A DNA stretch of 15,115 nucleotides from JAGLTZ01 sp964637695 (GCA_964637695.1 CAZWVF010000059.1:1-15115), one strand, 5' to 3'; positions 1 through 7,270 are shown, counted from the first letter of the stretch. Notes: generated from the letters alone by a model not told the origin. Numbers and translations are program-made.

Positions 1-60
1 CGATTTGTATGTTTTTTACTGGTCAGACCTGCGGATTCTCTCTACAATTGCCCGGAACAT

Positions 61-89
61 TTGAAACATTGTTATAAAAACAGTGTAAA
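61..89 (+). promoter_or_regulatory. Candidate promoter of the lipoprotein gene
   Basis: TTGAAA (61-66) is followed after 17 bp by TGTAAA (84-89), a fair -35/-10 match. The -10 falls inside the first 15-bp repeat unit. TATAAA at 73-78 is another AT-rich candidate -10, with TTGCCC at 48-53 as a poorly spaced -35. The region is the most AT-rich part of the left end. The exact start cannot be decided by eye. Confidence 0.3.
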
Positions 90-140
90 TAGAGCTAGTG
101 TAAGTTGAGTTAGTGTAAATAGAGCTAATGTAGTAGACGT
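82..140. repeat. 15-bp tandem repeat in leader of lipoprotein gene
   Basis: Units start at 82, 97 and 112, and a decayed fourth starts at 127. Units 1 and 3 are identical (AGTGTAAATAGAGCT). Unit 2 differs at a few positions (AGTGTAAGTTGAGTT). Unit 4 keeps only the start (AATGTA) and parts of the rest. The array lies about 65-125 bp before the start codon of the lipoprotein gene, so it is in its promoter or 5' leader. The period of 15 is a multiple of 3, but no credible gene covers it, so it is more likely regulatory or a replication-slippage product. Confidence 0.75.
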
Positions 141-205
141 AATTCCTTTCGCAAGATGAGGAAGCCCGGCTCTTCATAACCCTGATGTCCTGGAGGGGAT
201 AGCGG

Positions 206-1114
206 ATGAATAAACTGGCCAAAAACCTCCTGGCGCTGATGCTCGTTGGTAGTGTACTGCTGGTGTACGGATGTGAAAGTGACAGTAAAGAAGGCACCCT
301 AGCCAGACCATCGGCAACGAATTGGCGCGACCTCGTTGTTACACTGCAGAATATGGACTCTCATCTGGGCCAGATGATTGCCTTCCGTGTCGTCTCCAAG
401 TTAGAGGAAACGACAACAGTGTTTGACGAACTGCGCGGTGTAGCGCGTATCGATTCTCTGCACGCAACCCCATTCACGTTTACAATGCCGCTGGCTGTGC
501 CTGAAGGAGTGCACAGACTCGATTTCTGGTGCGACAGCAACGGCAACGGCTGGTATGATCCACCAGTATCCGGTACGTTGAATGATCATGCCTACAGAAT
601 GCTCCTGCCGGCTACCGGCACCGCCACGGCGACATTCACCCATCCTGATGCCGCCGCTGACACAATGGGAGCCTATGTCAACGATGTGTGGGTCCTCGAT
701 GTGAACCAGCAGGCCTGGCTGAGGTTGCCCTCACACCTGAGGATGAATCTTTCCGGTATGACTACTGCTGTGGATCACGCTCTCGAGCTCATGGTATATG
801 AGCCGACCGGCGGACGCGCACTCGGCTACTACCGGTATTCCCGTGTTGCTGTCGACAGCTTCCAGATCGTTCTGCCCAATATCGCCGGCCTGAACGATGA
901 CGGAACCGGTCAGCAGGTCAAGATCGACTTTTACGTCGACATGGACGACAGCGGAACATACAACACGGGTGACGACTCCTGGTCGGTAACCGGAACCGTT
1001 AGCGTACGCAACGACACACTTGGCGCCGGAGTGATAATAGCAGTCGCCGACCCTGACTCTCTGGTCGTCGACTTTGTATACAACACCAGCTTCGACACCA
1101 TAATCTGGCCGTAG
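206..1114 (+). CDS. Putative lipoprotein with duplicated beta-rich module and DxDxDG-type loops
   Basis: I do not recognise the family. The start is well supported by GGAGGGG at 192-198, 7 bases before the ATG. The N-terminus has two lysines, a hydrophobic stretch (residues 8-21) and V-Y-G-C23, an acceptable but non-ideal lipobox (Tyr at -2). The mature protein would then be lipid-anchored; Glu follows the Cys, so outer-membrane sorting is possible under the E. coli +2 rule. The rest looks beta-rich and appears to hold two related modules, about residues 50-150 and 170-300. Each carries an acidic loop after a D-F-x motif: D110-S-N-G-N-G-W-Y-D118 and D245-M-D-D-S-G-T-Y-N253. Both resemble calcium-binding EF-hand/dockerin loops. 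A terminator follows the stop, so the gene is probably monocistronic. Function is unknown; a cell-surface structural or binding role is inference. Confidence 0.8.
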   Translation: MNKLAKNLLALMLVGSVLLVYGCESDSKEGTLARPSATNWRDLVVTLQNMDSHLGQMIAFRVVSKLEETTTVFDELRGVARIDSLHATPFTFTMPLAVPEGVHRLDFWCDSNGNGWYDPPVSGTLNDHAYRMLLPATGTATATFTHPDAAADTMGAYVNDVWVLDVNQQAWLRLPSHLRMNLSGMTTAVDHALELMVYEPTGGRALGYYRYSRVAVDSFQIVLPNIAGLNDDGTGQQVKIDFYVDMDDSGTYNTGDDSWSVTGTVSVRNDTLGAGVIIAVADPDSLVVDFVYNTSFDTIIWP

Positions 1115-1169
1115 GAGAGCGAATCTGACGCAATCCGTCCCTGGGGCGGGTCTGAAACAGACTGACGAG

Positions 1170-1203
1170 ACCCGGCGGGTATGCTGCCTGTCGGGTTTTG
1201 TTT
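1170..1203 (+). terminator. Rho-independent terminator of the lipoprotein gene
   Basis: A 10-bp stem (ACCCGGCGGG at 1170-1179 with CCTGTCGGGT at 1187-1196, including two G-U pairs) closes a 7-nt loop. It is followed by the T-rich run TTTGTTTG. It lies 55 bp after the stop codon and separates this gene from uvrA. Confidence 0.8.
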
Positions 1204-1204
1204 G

Positions 1205-1331
1205 TCTGGAAACGGTCTTTATGCGTAATCTCTGCGTCAAACTGCCTCAACGCTTGTGCGGCGTACGGTTAGTACGCCTCCGCGCACTTCGTTGTTTTCC
1301 TTGACCTTACGCATTAATCCTCGTTTCCGGA
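1205..1331. repeat. 127-bp imperfect palindromic intergenic element (REP/MITE-like)
   Basis: The left half from 1205 and the reverse complement of the right half ending at 1331 share the same blocks in the same order: GGAAACG, ATGCGTAA, GTCAA, CAACG, GTGCG and GGCGTAC. The centre is a perfect 7-bp hairpin, GGCGTAC (1260-1266) and GTACGCC (1272-1278), around the loop GGTTA. The element starts right after the upstream terminator and ends 20 bp before the uvrA start codon, so a uvrA transcript starting upstream would carry it as a long hairpin. The organisation suits a dispersed palindromic element. Copy number elsewhere cannot be seen here. Confidence 0.7.
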
Positions 1332-1350
1332 ATGGGGGGGAATCACCGAT

Positions 1351-4155
1351 TTGCCCGGTTCTTTGATCGTAAAGGGTGCCCGCGAACACAACCTGAAGGG
1401 TATCGACGTAACGATACCGCGGAACCGTCTGGTAGTGATCTCCGGGCTTTCCGGATCAGGAAAGTCATCGCTGGCCTTCGATACGATCTATGCCGAGGGT
1501 CAGCGCCGTTATGTCGAGAGTCTCTCGGCCTATGCCCGCCAGTTCCTCGACCTGATGGAGAAGCCCGATGTCGATGCCATCGAGGGGCTCTCTCCGGCGA
1601 TTTCAATAGAACAGCGTTCGGCGGGCCGCAATCCGCGATCCACTGTGGGAACCGCAACAGAAATCCACGATTACCTGCGCCTCCTCTATGCCCGTGCCGG
1701 CAGGGTTCACTGCCACAACTGCGGGCGTCCCATCGAGGCACAGACCTCTCAGCAGATAATCGATTCGGTAATGGCATACACCGAGGGTGAGAAGGTTCAG
1801 ATACTCGCTCCGATCGTCAGGGGACGCAAAGGTGAATACCACGATCTCTTCAGGCAGGTTCAGCGGGATGGCTTTGTCAGGGTAAGAGTGGACGGTGAAG
1901 TAACAGAGATCGATCCAGACCGCCGGCTGGACAGGCAGAAGAAACACACAATTGAGATCGTGGTGGACAGGGTCGTTGTGAAGAGGGAGGGGAGGGGCAG
2001 GATAGCCGACTCGATCGAGACTGCGCTGGGCCTGGCCGAAGGGATTGTCACGATTGCAAGAGAGGAGGGCGGCGAGGAACTCTTCTCCGAACACTTCGCC
2101 TGTCATCACTGCGGCCTCTCGATTCAGGAGTTCGAACCGAGAAGCTTCTCATTCAACAGTCCATATGGAGCATGCCCCGAATGCGACGGGCTGGGAACCA
2201 GTTTCTATTTCGATCCTGAGTTGATCATACCCGATCCGTCAAAATCCCTCGACGAGGATGCGGTCAGAGCATTCGGAACCGGGGATTCGTGGCGTCAGAT
2301 CCACCTCATGCAGTCTGCCAGAGCCCTGAGGGTTCCGGTCACGAAACCGTGGAAGGAACTTGCCGGGAAACATCAAGAACTGATCCTGCACGGATCTGAC
2401 CGGACGATCAAGTTCGTGTGGGAGGGTGGGAAGAGTTCGTGGAAATACGAAGGGAAATGGCGCGGCGTCATCCCCGAGCTCGACCGGTTATACCTTCAGA
2501 CGAGCAGTCATCGGGTTCGCGAACATCTCGAGCAGTGGATGAATCAGGTGGACTGTTCCGCCTGCGGAGGCGGCAGGCTGCGTCCCGAAAGCCAGGCGGT
2601 CACCCTGAACGGATTGGGAATTCACGATGTCAACCGGCTCTCGATTGGAAGTGCTCTCGAATTCTTCGAGGGTTTGACGCTGGAGAAGAGAGAGAGCGAG
2701 ATCGCCAGGCCGATCCTGAAGGAGGTCAGAGAGCGACTCAGGTTCCTCGTCAATGTGGGGCTCGATTACCTGACACTCGATCGCCAGGCGGGAACGCTGG
2801 CCGGAGGAGAAGCGCAGAGAATAAGGCTGGCCACCCAGATAGGTTCTCAGCTGGTCGGGGTGCTCTATATTCTGGATGAGCCTTCGATCGGCCTGCACCA
2901 GCGGGACAACAGGCGGCTTCTCGAAACCCTCGAACAGCTGCGCGACCTGGGCAATACCGTCATAGTGGTCGAGCACGACCGCGATACCATAGAGCGGGCT
3001 GATCACATTGTGGACCTGGGCCCCGGAGCAGGCAGGCATGGAGGAGAGGTTGTGGCGGCAGGCTCGCCGGCACAGGTGAGGCGGGTTAAAAAGAGCCTCA
3101 CGGGCCGATACCTTGCGGGGGAGCTGTCGATCCCCCTGCCGGCCGGGCGCAGAGAGGGTAACGGTTCCTCTGTCACCATCAGGGGCGCCAGGGGGAACAA
3201 TCTGAAGAACATAGACGTATCCTTTCCGCTGGGCCGCTTCATATGTGTGACCGGGGTTTCCGGCTCGGGCAAAAGCTCGCTGGTGACTGAAACAATGTGG
3301 CCCGTTCTGGCACGCCGGCTGCAGGGTGCCAGGATGTCCGCACTGCCCCACACTGCCGTTGAAGGAATCGAGAACCTCGATAAGGTGATCGACATCGATC
3401 AGAGCCCGATCGGACGGACTCCCCGCAGCAATCCCGCTACATACACAAACCTGTTTTCTCCCATCCGGGTACTCTTTGCCTCTCTGCCAGAGGCGGAACT
3501 CAGAGGGTACGGCAAGGGCAGGTTTTCCTTCAATGTCAAGGGGGGGCGCTGCGAAGATTGTGAGGGAGACGGGATCAAGAAGATCGAGATGCACTTCCTG
3601 CCAGATCTATACGTCACCTGTCAGCAGTGCAGGGGGCTTCGCTACAACAGGGAGACCCTCGAAGTCCGGTACAGGGGGAAATCGATTGCCGACGTTCTCG
3701 ACATGACGGTCAATGAGGCGCTCGAGTTTTTCTCCGTTCACCCGCGGATATCGCGCATCCTTCAGACGCTCTCCGACGTCGGACTCGGTTATATCCACCT
3801 GGGTCAGCAGGCGCCCACTCTTTCGGGAGGTGAGGCGCAGAGGGTGAAACTCTCGAAGGAACTCGCAAGGATCTCCACAGGTGACACTCTCTACATACTC
3901 GACGAACCTACAACAGGCCTTCATTTCGCCGACATCCAGATGCTGCTGAACGTTCTGAACGCCCTGGTCGACAGGGGGAATACCGTGCTTGTGATAGAGC
4001 ACAATCTCGACGTGGTGAAAGTGGCCGATCATGTTATCGATCTCGGCCCCGAAGGAGGAGATAAAGGCGGAACGATAGTAGCCGAAGGCACGCCGGAGGA
4101 GATCACCCGGGTAAAGAAGTCGTACACCGGACAATTCCTGAAGGAGTTACTCTGA
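1351..4155 (+). CDS. uvrA: Excinuclease ABC subunit UvrA
   Basis: This is the DNA-damage recognition ATPase of nucleotide excision repair; a UvrA dimer loads UvrB on lesions. At 934 residues it is full length (E. coli UvrA is 940). Both ATPase modules are intact: Walker A GLSGSGKSS (32-40) and GVSGSGKSS (635-643), signatures LAGGEAQR (from 483) and LSGGEAQR (from 824), and Walker B LYILDEP (from about 505 and from 847). Zinc-binding cysteines are C251/C254 with C275/C278, and C734/C737 with C757/C760. The start is TTG: a G-run (1334-1340) lies 10 bases upstream, and the N-terminus then aligns with the usual UvrA start before the G-A-R-E-H-N-L block. An ATG at 1332 is in another frame. The gene stands alone between the palindrome and a convergent aminotransferase gene. 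No LexA-like box was recognised. Confidence 0.97.
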   Translation: MPGSLIVKGAREHNLKGIDVTIPRNRLVVISGLSGSGKSSLAFDTIYAEGQRRYVESLSAYARQFLDLMEKPDVDAIEGLSPAISIEQRSAGRNPRSTVGTATEIHDYLRLLYARAGRVHCHNCGRPIEAQTSQQIIDSVMAYTEGEKVQILAPIVRGRKGEYHDLFRQVQRDGFVRVRVDGEVTEIDPDRRLDRQKKHTIEIVVDRVVVKREGRGRIADSIETALGLAEGIVTIAREEGGEELFSEHFACHHCGLSIQEFEPRSFSFNSPYGACPECDGLGTSFYFDPELIIPDPSKSLDEDAVRAFGTGDSWRQIHLMQSARALRVPVTKPWKELAGKHQELILHGSDRTIKFVWEGGKSSWKYEGKWRGVIPELDRLYLQTSSHRVREHLEQWMNQVDCSACGGGRLRPESQAVTLNGLGIHDVNRLSIGSALEFFEGLTLEKRESEIARPILKEVRERLRFLVNVGLDYLTLDRQAGTLAGGEAQRIRLATQIGSQLVGVLYILDEPSIGLHQRDNRRLLETLEQLRDLGNTVIVVEHDRDTIERADHIVDLGPGAGRHGGEVVAAGSPAQVRRVKKSLTGRYLAGELSIPLPAGRREGNGSSVTIRGARGNNLKNIDVSFPLGRFICVTGVSGSGKSSLVTETMWPVLARRLQGARMSALPHTAVEGIENLDKVIDIDQSPIGRTPRSNPATYTNLFSPIRVLFASLPEAELRGYGKGRFSFNVKGGRCEDCEGDGIKKIEMHFLPDLYVTCQQCRGLRYNRETLEVRYRGKSIADVLDMTVNEALEFFSVHPRISRILQTLSDVGLGYIHLGQQAPTLSGGEAQRVKLSKELARISTGDTLYILDEPTTGLHFADIQMLLNVLNALVDRGNTVLVIEHNLDVVKVADHVIDLGPEGGDKGGTIVAEGTPEEITRVKKSYTGQFLKELL

Positions 4156-4167
4156 TCCGGGAGTAAC
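4146..4167. other. Small hairpin between convergent uvrA and aminotransferase genes
   Basis: GTTACTC (4146-4152) pairs with GAGTAAC (4161-4167) around an 8-nt loop. The left arm overlaps the uvrA stop codon, and the right arm ends just before the aminotransferase stop codon. Neither strand has a proper T-run after it, so it is at best a weak shared terminator. Only 13 bp separate the two coding ends. Confidence 0.35.
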
Positions 4168-4168
4168 G

Positions 4169-5248
4169 CTAAAAGGCATCCAGAGCGTCACTGATTCTCT
4201 GCAGCCCCATCGATAGATTTTCACTGCTGCCGCCGAATCCGATCCTGACGTGCTCCGGTGCTCCGAAGAAACTTCCAGGAGTGATCGCGGTATCGTATTC
4301 CCGCAGCAGCCGCTCAGACAGATCGTCCCCGGTTATGCCCGTTTTGAGCCTGGGAAAGCAGATAATCCCTGCGGCAGGTTCCACCCACGATAATCTGTCA
4401 GACTCCGAGGCCATGAAATCCTTCATCAGAGCCCTGTTATGTTCCACGCGTGCTCTCTCCTTCTCCTTCAGAATCTCCAACTGTCCGAATGCAAGTGTGG
4501 CGATCTTCTCACCGATGAAAACACCCTCCACATTCATGTAGTCGATTGACCGGCGCATCCGCTCCGCCATATCGGAGGGTGCCATTACCCAGCCGCAGCG
4601 CAGATCTCCAAGGCCGTATACTTTGCCCAGGCTCGATGTCACAAGGATGTTGTCGGCCACTCCGAATGCGGTGGTACCGGTCAAATCATCCATGAATTCA
4701 CGGTATACTTCATCTATCAGGAGCCACGCACTTTTCGAAGCCGCGATATCGGCCATCCTCTCGATATCTTCATCTGAAATGAATTTCCCGGTGGGATTGT
4801 GCAGGTTGGTCATCACAACCATTCCGGTGCCGTCGGGGATCGAACTCTCGAACTGATCCAGGTTTACAGTCCACTCCTCTTCGTACCTGCGTTCGAACCT
4901 GAATATCTCGGTCTCGAAGGCATCCGGTACGGCCACGACCGGTTCGTATGCAGGACTTTCGATGACGACCCGATCCCCCGGCGAAAGCACTGCTGAACAG
5001 AGCAGAAACAAGCCCTGAGAGGTACCGAGTGTGGAAACGATGTGTTCCTCGCCGGTTTTAAATCGCTGTGAGATTGCCCTGACCAGCGGTGGATAACCGT
5101 AGAAATCGCTTCCCGACAATTCGAGGTCGCTCCACTGCAGGTCGAGATCTTCGAGTCCACGCGGTGTGATGCCGCTCCGACACAGATCAATTCCCGATTC
5201 AGGCTTTGTTTTGTGCCATTCCATATAGTGAATGGTTCCGAATTTCAT
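4169..5248 (-). CDS. Pyridoxal-phosphate-dependent aminotransferase, class I/II fold
   Basis: This is a fold-type I aminotransferase that would move an amino group between an amino acid and a 2-oxo acid in the cytoplasm. The visible catalytic set, numbered from the chosen start, is N151-P-T-G, D179 and Y182 (cofactor ring and phenolate contacts), K209 in S-S-L-G-K-V-Y-G-L-G-D-L-R (Schiff-base lysine) and R335 in V-R-I-G-F-G (carboxylate binding). At 359 residues it is shorter than aspartate aminotransferases (about 395), mainly through a short N-terminus. An ATG at 5269 is in frame, but AAAGGAG (5256-5262) sits 7 bases before the ATG at 5248, so 5248 is preferred. Substrate cannot be told. 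It converges on uvrA and is divergent from the toxin-antitoxin operon, so it is probably transcribed alone. It might instead be a specialised PLP enzyme such as a lyase of the same fold. Confidence 0.88.
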   Translation of the reverse strand: MKFGTIHYMEWHKTKPESGIDLCRSGITPRGLEDLDLQWSDLELSGSDFYGYPPLVRAISQRFKTGEEHIVSTLGTSQGLFLLCSAVLSPGDRVVIESPAYEPVVAVPDAFETEIFRFERRYEEEWTVNLDQFESSIPDGTGMVVMTNLHNPTGKFISDEDIERMADIAASKSAWLLIDEVYREFMDDLTGTTAFGVADNILVTSSLGKVYGLGDLRCGWVMAPSDMAERMRRSIDYMNVEGVFIGEKIATLAFGQLEILKEKERARVEHNRALMKDFMASESDRLSWVEPAAGIICFPRLKTGITGDDLSERLLREYDTAITPGSFFGAPEHVRIGFGGSSENLSMGLQRISDALDAF

Positions 5249-5389
5249 CAGAGAACTCCTTTGGGTCATCGTCTGCAGCAGGATAAACCCTCCTCTTCCG
5301 GCTGACTACCCGAGACATGGATGCAGGTACCTGAGGAAGTTCGATTTCAGTCTCTGCTTCAGTTCATGCAGACCGTCCGGAGTCTGAGC

Positions 5390-5418
5390 TTGCACAGTTA
5401 TGATACATATGTTACATT
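5390..5418 (+). promoter_or_regulatory. Candidate promoter of the toxin-antitoxin operon
   Basis: TTGCAC (5390-5395) and TACATT (5413-5418) are spaced by 17 bp. TACAAT at 5422-5427 is a better -10 by sequence but lacks a good -35. Either -10 lies inside the 18-bp palindrome, so a repressor bound there would block RNA polymerase. Confidence 0.4.
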
Positions 5419-5430
5419 GTATACAATGTA
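5413..5430. promoter_or_regulatory. Perfect 18-bp palindrome, probable antitoxin/TA-complex operator
   Basis: TACATTGTATACAATGTA is a perfect palindrome 24 bp before the antitoxin start codon. An outer inverted pair, GATACAT (5402-5408) and ATGTATC (5426-5432), partly overlaps it. Toxin-antitoxin operons are commonly autorepressed by the antitoxin binding such a site. The location over the candidate -10 fits that role, and the assignment to this antitoxin is inference. Confidence 0.7.
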
Positions 5431-5454
5431 TCCCATATAACAGGAGAAGTTCCC

Positions 5455-5847
5455 ATGTCCGCAGCACCGCTTACAACCAGATTGCCGGAATGGTTGGACC
5501 AGGAGATTCGGGGGTACTTCAGGAGCAACGGAGTCGGAGTATCGGCGGGAATGAAACAAATAGCTGAAGAATGGTGGATTATACGGAACATGCCATCCAT
5601 CGAGATAAGGGATGGGGTGACCGGTCCTCGGGCGGCGCTGAAGGATGGCCCTGATATCTGGCAGATCATCATGGTCAAAGAGGACTATGACGATGATCTT
5701 AAGGGCCTGAGCGAGCATTTCGGTGATCTTCCCATAGAAGACATCAAGAGAGTGCTGGCATTCTATGAACTGTTTCCGGAGCAGATCGACGCGAAGCTCC
5801 GTGAGAATGAACGGGCGATGAAACAACTGCTCATGACACACGGATGA
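5455..5847 (+). CDS. VapB45-type antitoxin (DUF433-like C-terminal domain)
   Basis: This is the probable antitoxin that neutralises the PIN-like protein encoded next and represses the operon. The N-terminal part (about 7-45, starting T-T-R-L-P-E-W-L) has the length and pattern of a small DNA-binding/dimerisation domain. The rest matches the VapB45/DUF433 pattern: a P-x-I-x-x-R-D-G-x-x-G-x-R-A-A-L core (about 47-62), a G-P-D-I-W-Q-I-I strand and helix, and a C-terminal P-I-E-D-I-K-R-V-L-A-F-Y segment followed by an E-Q-I-D motif typical of these antitoxins. At 130 residues it is somewhat longer than minimal DUF433 proteins. AGGAG at 5442-5446 supports the start. Its stop overlaps the toxin start (ATGA), typical of coupled pairs. 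Family identity is recognised from pattern; activity is inferred from the gene pair. Confidence 0.85.
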   Translation: MSAAPLTTRLPEWLDQEIRGYFRSNGVGVSAGMKQIAEEWWIIRNMPSIEIRDGVTGPRAALKDGPDIWQIIMVKEDYDDDLKGLSEHFGDLPIEDIKRVLAFYELFPEQIDAKLRENERAMKQLLMTHG

Positions 5848-6293
5848 GCCGGGGATCCTGCAGGTTCCTGTGCGATGAAAATGTGAACCGGAAGGTGGTC
5901 GAGGCCCTTCGCCGCCGGGGGATCGATGCCGTGCATGTCCTGGATCTTGATTTGATCTCTGCAAGTGATATGAAGATCATGGCTGCCGCCATCACAGGCG
6001 ACAGGATCCTCCTGACCAGAGACTATGCAGATTTCGGAGCACTGATCAGTTTGTATAATCTTCGAAGTATCGAATTCCCCGGCGTACTGTTCATCTCCCC
6101 ATCAATACCACAGGGCAACGTCGGGGCTCTTCTCGAGGCAATCGTATCATGGGTACATCACTATGAAACTGAAGAAGGATCAGTAAAAAACTCAGCGGAT
6201 TGGTTGACACTCCCCCAAGAGGATGCCGGATTCGACCGGTGGGTCAGAGAAGCAAAGGAGCCATACCTGGCAGTTCTGGAACGGGTCACATAA
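5844..6293 (+). CDS. DUF5615 PIN-like toxin (VapC45-type)
   Basis: This is a probable ribonuclease toxin of the PIN-like superfamily. Near the N-terminus F-L-C-D11-E12-N-V is the hallmark first acidic motif. It is followed by R-R-R-G-I-D-A-V-H-V and a D-L-I-S-A-S-D segment, then I-L-L-T-R-D60-Y-A-D63-F-G, the second acidic motif of DUF5615 proteins. At 149 residues it is longer than the usual 110-120; the extra C-terminal part (about 110-149) has no recognised motif. The ATG overlaps the antitoxin stop by 4 bases and has no clear ribosome binding site of its own, so translation is probably coupled and keeps toxin below antitoxin. Whether it cuts tRNA, rRNA or mRNA cannot be told. The key acidic residues are present, so it looks intact. 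Confidence 0.87.
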   Translation: MSRGSCRFLCDENVNRKVVEALRRRGIDAVHVLDLDLISASDMKIMAAAITGDRILLTRDYADFGALISLYNLRSIEFPGVLFISPSIPQGNVGALLEAIVSWVHHYETEEGSVKNSADWLTLPQEDAGFDRWVREAKEPYLAVLERVT

Positions 6294-6568
6294 GGATCAG
6301 GGCCGTATTAGCTCGAGCCGGCAGGAAAGCAAGAATCTGCTCCTTGTTCGCCTTACTCTATTTCCTTCGCGATGAATCAAGGCCATTTGCTCCAGCTCAA
6401 TCAGATCACGTGGTTGTGATACTTGATATCAGGGGATTTCAATTATTCGCTTCCGTTTACTGATAAAGCATTTTGCAGGAACTGAAACGCGACATGAGCA
6501 ATTAAGACCTTTGATTCTTGACGCATAGAAGGGGTAGGCTGAATCCAGCATTCGATTCAACAGGTAAA
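6294..6568. other. Gene-poor gap between toxin and methyltransferase genes
   Basis: There is no convincing gene, terminator or RNA here. The first part is mixed in composition; the second (from about 6415) is clearly AT-richer. Short open frames exist on both strands but have no ribosome binding sites and no recognisable motifs. The methyltransferase frame is open back to a TTG at 6518, without a good ribosome binding site. Confidence 0.5.
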
Positions 6569-7270
6569 ATGAATAGAGATGGCGGCAAATTGAACTCGAA
6601 AAACGGCAGGATATTACGAGTACATAGAACCAAGACTCAGGCAAAAAAGAGTTACGACAAGATCAGTCGATTCTACGATATTTTTACCGGAGTGTTCGAG
6701 AAAAAATACAGAACCATGGCGTTGAAGCGGTTAAACATCAATAAAGGGGAAACCGTTCTGGAACTCGGCTTTGGGACTGGACACTGCTTGAAGCAAATAG
6801 CTGAGTCAGTGGGTGAGAATGGTAAAGTTTATGGTATCGACATTTCCTCCGGGATGCTTGAAGTAAGCAGGCGGAGACTTGAAGAAACCGGACTTCTGGA
6901 TAGAGTCGTACTATACTGCGGAGACGCATTGAAATTGCCTTACGAGGATAATAACTTCGATGCCGTTTTCATGAGCTTCACCCTTGAACTTTTCGATACG
7001 CCCGAGATTCCGGAAGTTCTTGCTGAGATCAGGAGAGTCCTGAAACCGGGTGGCAGGCTTGGAGTTGTCAGTATGTCAAAAGAGGATGGGGATTCGATAT
7101 TATTGAGGCTGTATGAGTGGACCCATAAAAAAATCCCCCGATATGTTGACTGCAGACCGATCTATGTTGAACAATCAATAAAGGACACCAGGTTCGATAT
7201 AGAATATAAAGAGAAAGTGAAATTATTCGGATTACCGGGAGAGATCGTTATCGGTGTGAGTCCGTCCTGA
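6569..7270 (+). CDS. UbiE-like class I SAM-dependent methyltransferase
   Basis: This transfers a methyl group from S-adenosylmethionine to an unknown acceptor in the cytoplasm or at the membrane face. Numbered from the ATG at 6569, it shows motif I E65-L-G-F-G-T-G-H, the ribose-binding acid D91 in Y-G-I-D-I-S, motif II G-D119-A-L-K-L-P, post-motif F-D-A-V-F-M-S-F-T-L-E-L and motif III V-L-K-P-G-G-R-L. The S-Y-D-K-I-S-R-F-Y-D lead-in is typical of UbiE/MenG and phospholipid methyltransferases. The protein is 233 residues. The frame is open back to a TTG at 6518, which would add 17 residues; the ATG is chosen because homologous sequence begins after it, though its ribosome binding site (AGG close by) is poor. 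The gene and its flanks are more AT-rich than their neighbours, suggesting separate acquisition. The acceptor could be a quinone precursor, a lipid or a small molecule. Confidence 0.85.
   Translation: MNRDGGKLNSKNGRILRVHRTKTQAKKSYDKISRFYDIFTGVFEKKYRTMALKRLNINKGETVLELGFGTGHCLKQIAESVGENGKVYGIDISSGMLEVSRRRLEETGLLDRVVLYCGDALKLPYEDNNFDAVFMSFTLELFDTPEIPEVLAEIRRVLKPGGRLGVVSMSKEDGDSILLRLYEWTHKKIPRYVDCRPIYVEQSIKDTRFDIEYKEKVKLFGLPGEIVIGVSPS

Larger units (their letters stand above)
5249..5454. other. Divergent intergenic region, aminotransferase / toxin-antitoxin
   Basis: It holds the aminotransferase ribosome binding site (5256-5262, minus strand), the toxin-antitoxin promoter and palindromic operator (5390-5430), and the antitoxin ribosome binding site AGGAG (5442-5446, 8 bases before ATG). 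Between 5263 and 5389 I see no convincing promoter for the aminotransferase. A minus-strand reading frame of 29 codons from a GTG (5306-5395) is open but has no supporting signal. Confidence 0.6.

Noticed and set aside
82..140. CRISPR-like array
   Set aside because: Repeats are directly adjacent with no spacers and only 15 bp long.
16..297. Minus-strand frame with a repeated S-I-Y-T pattern
   Set aside because: The amino-acid repeat only reflects the 15-bp DNA repeat. The frame runs into the lipoprotein gene and has no other support.
1332..1790. ATG-initiated frame at 1332 as alternative uvrA start
   Set aside because: It is in a different frame from the UvrA motifs; the TTG at 1351 gives the proper N-terminus.
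2488..3594. Long minus-strand open frame (368 codons) inside uvrA
   Set aside because: It is antisense to the conserved UvrA frame, has no recognisable motifs and is explained by the GC-rich codon pattern of uvrA.
4146..4167. Strong bidirectional terminator
   Set aside because: A hairpin exists but neither strand has a T-run; kept only as a low-confidence structure.
6294..6517. Pseudogene remnant downstream of the toxin gene
   Set aside because: Short open frames on both strands show no recognisable protein motif and no start signals.
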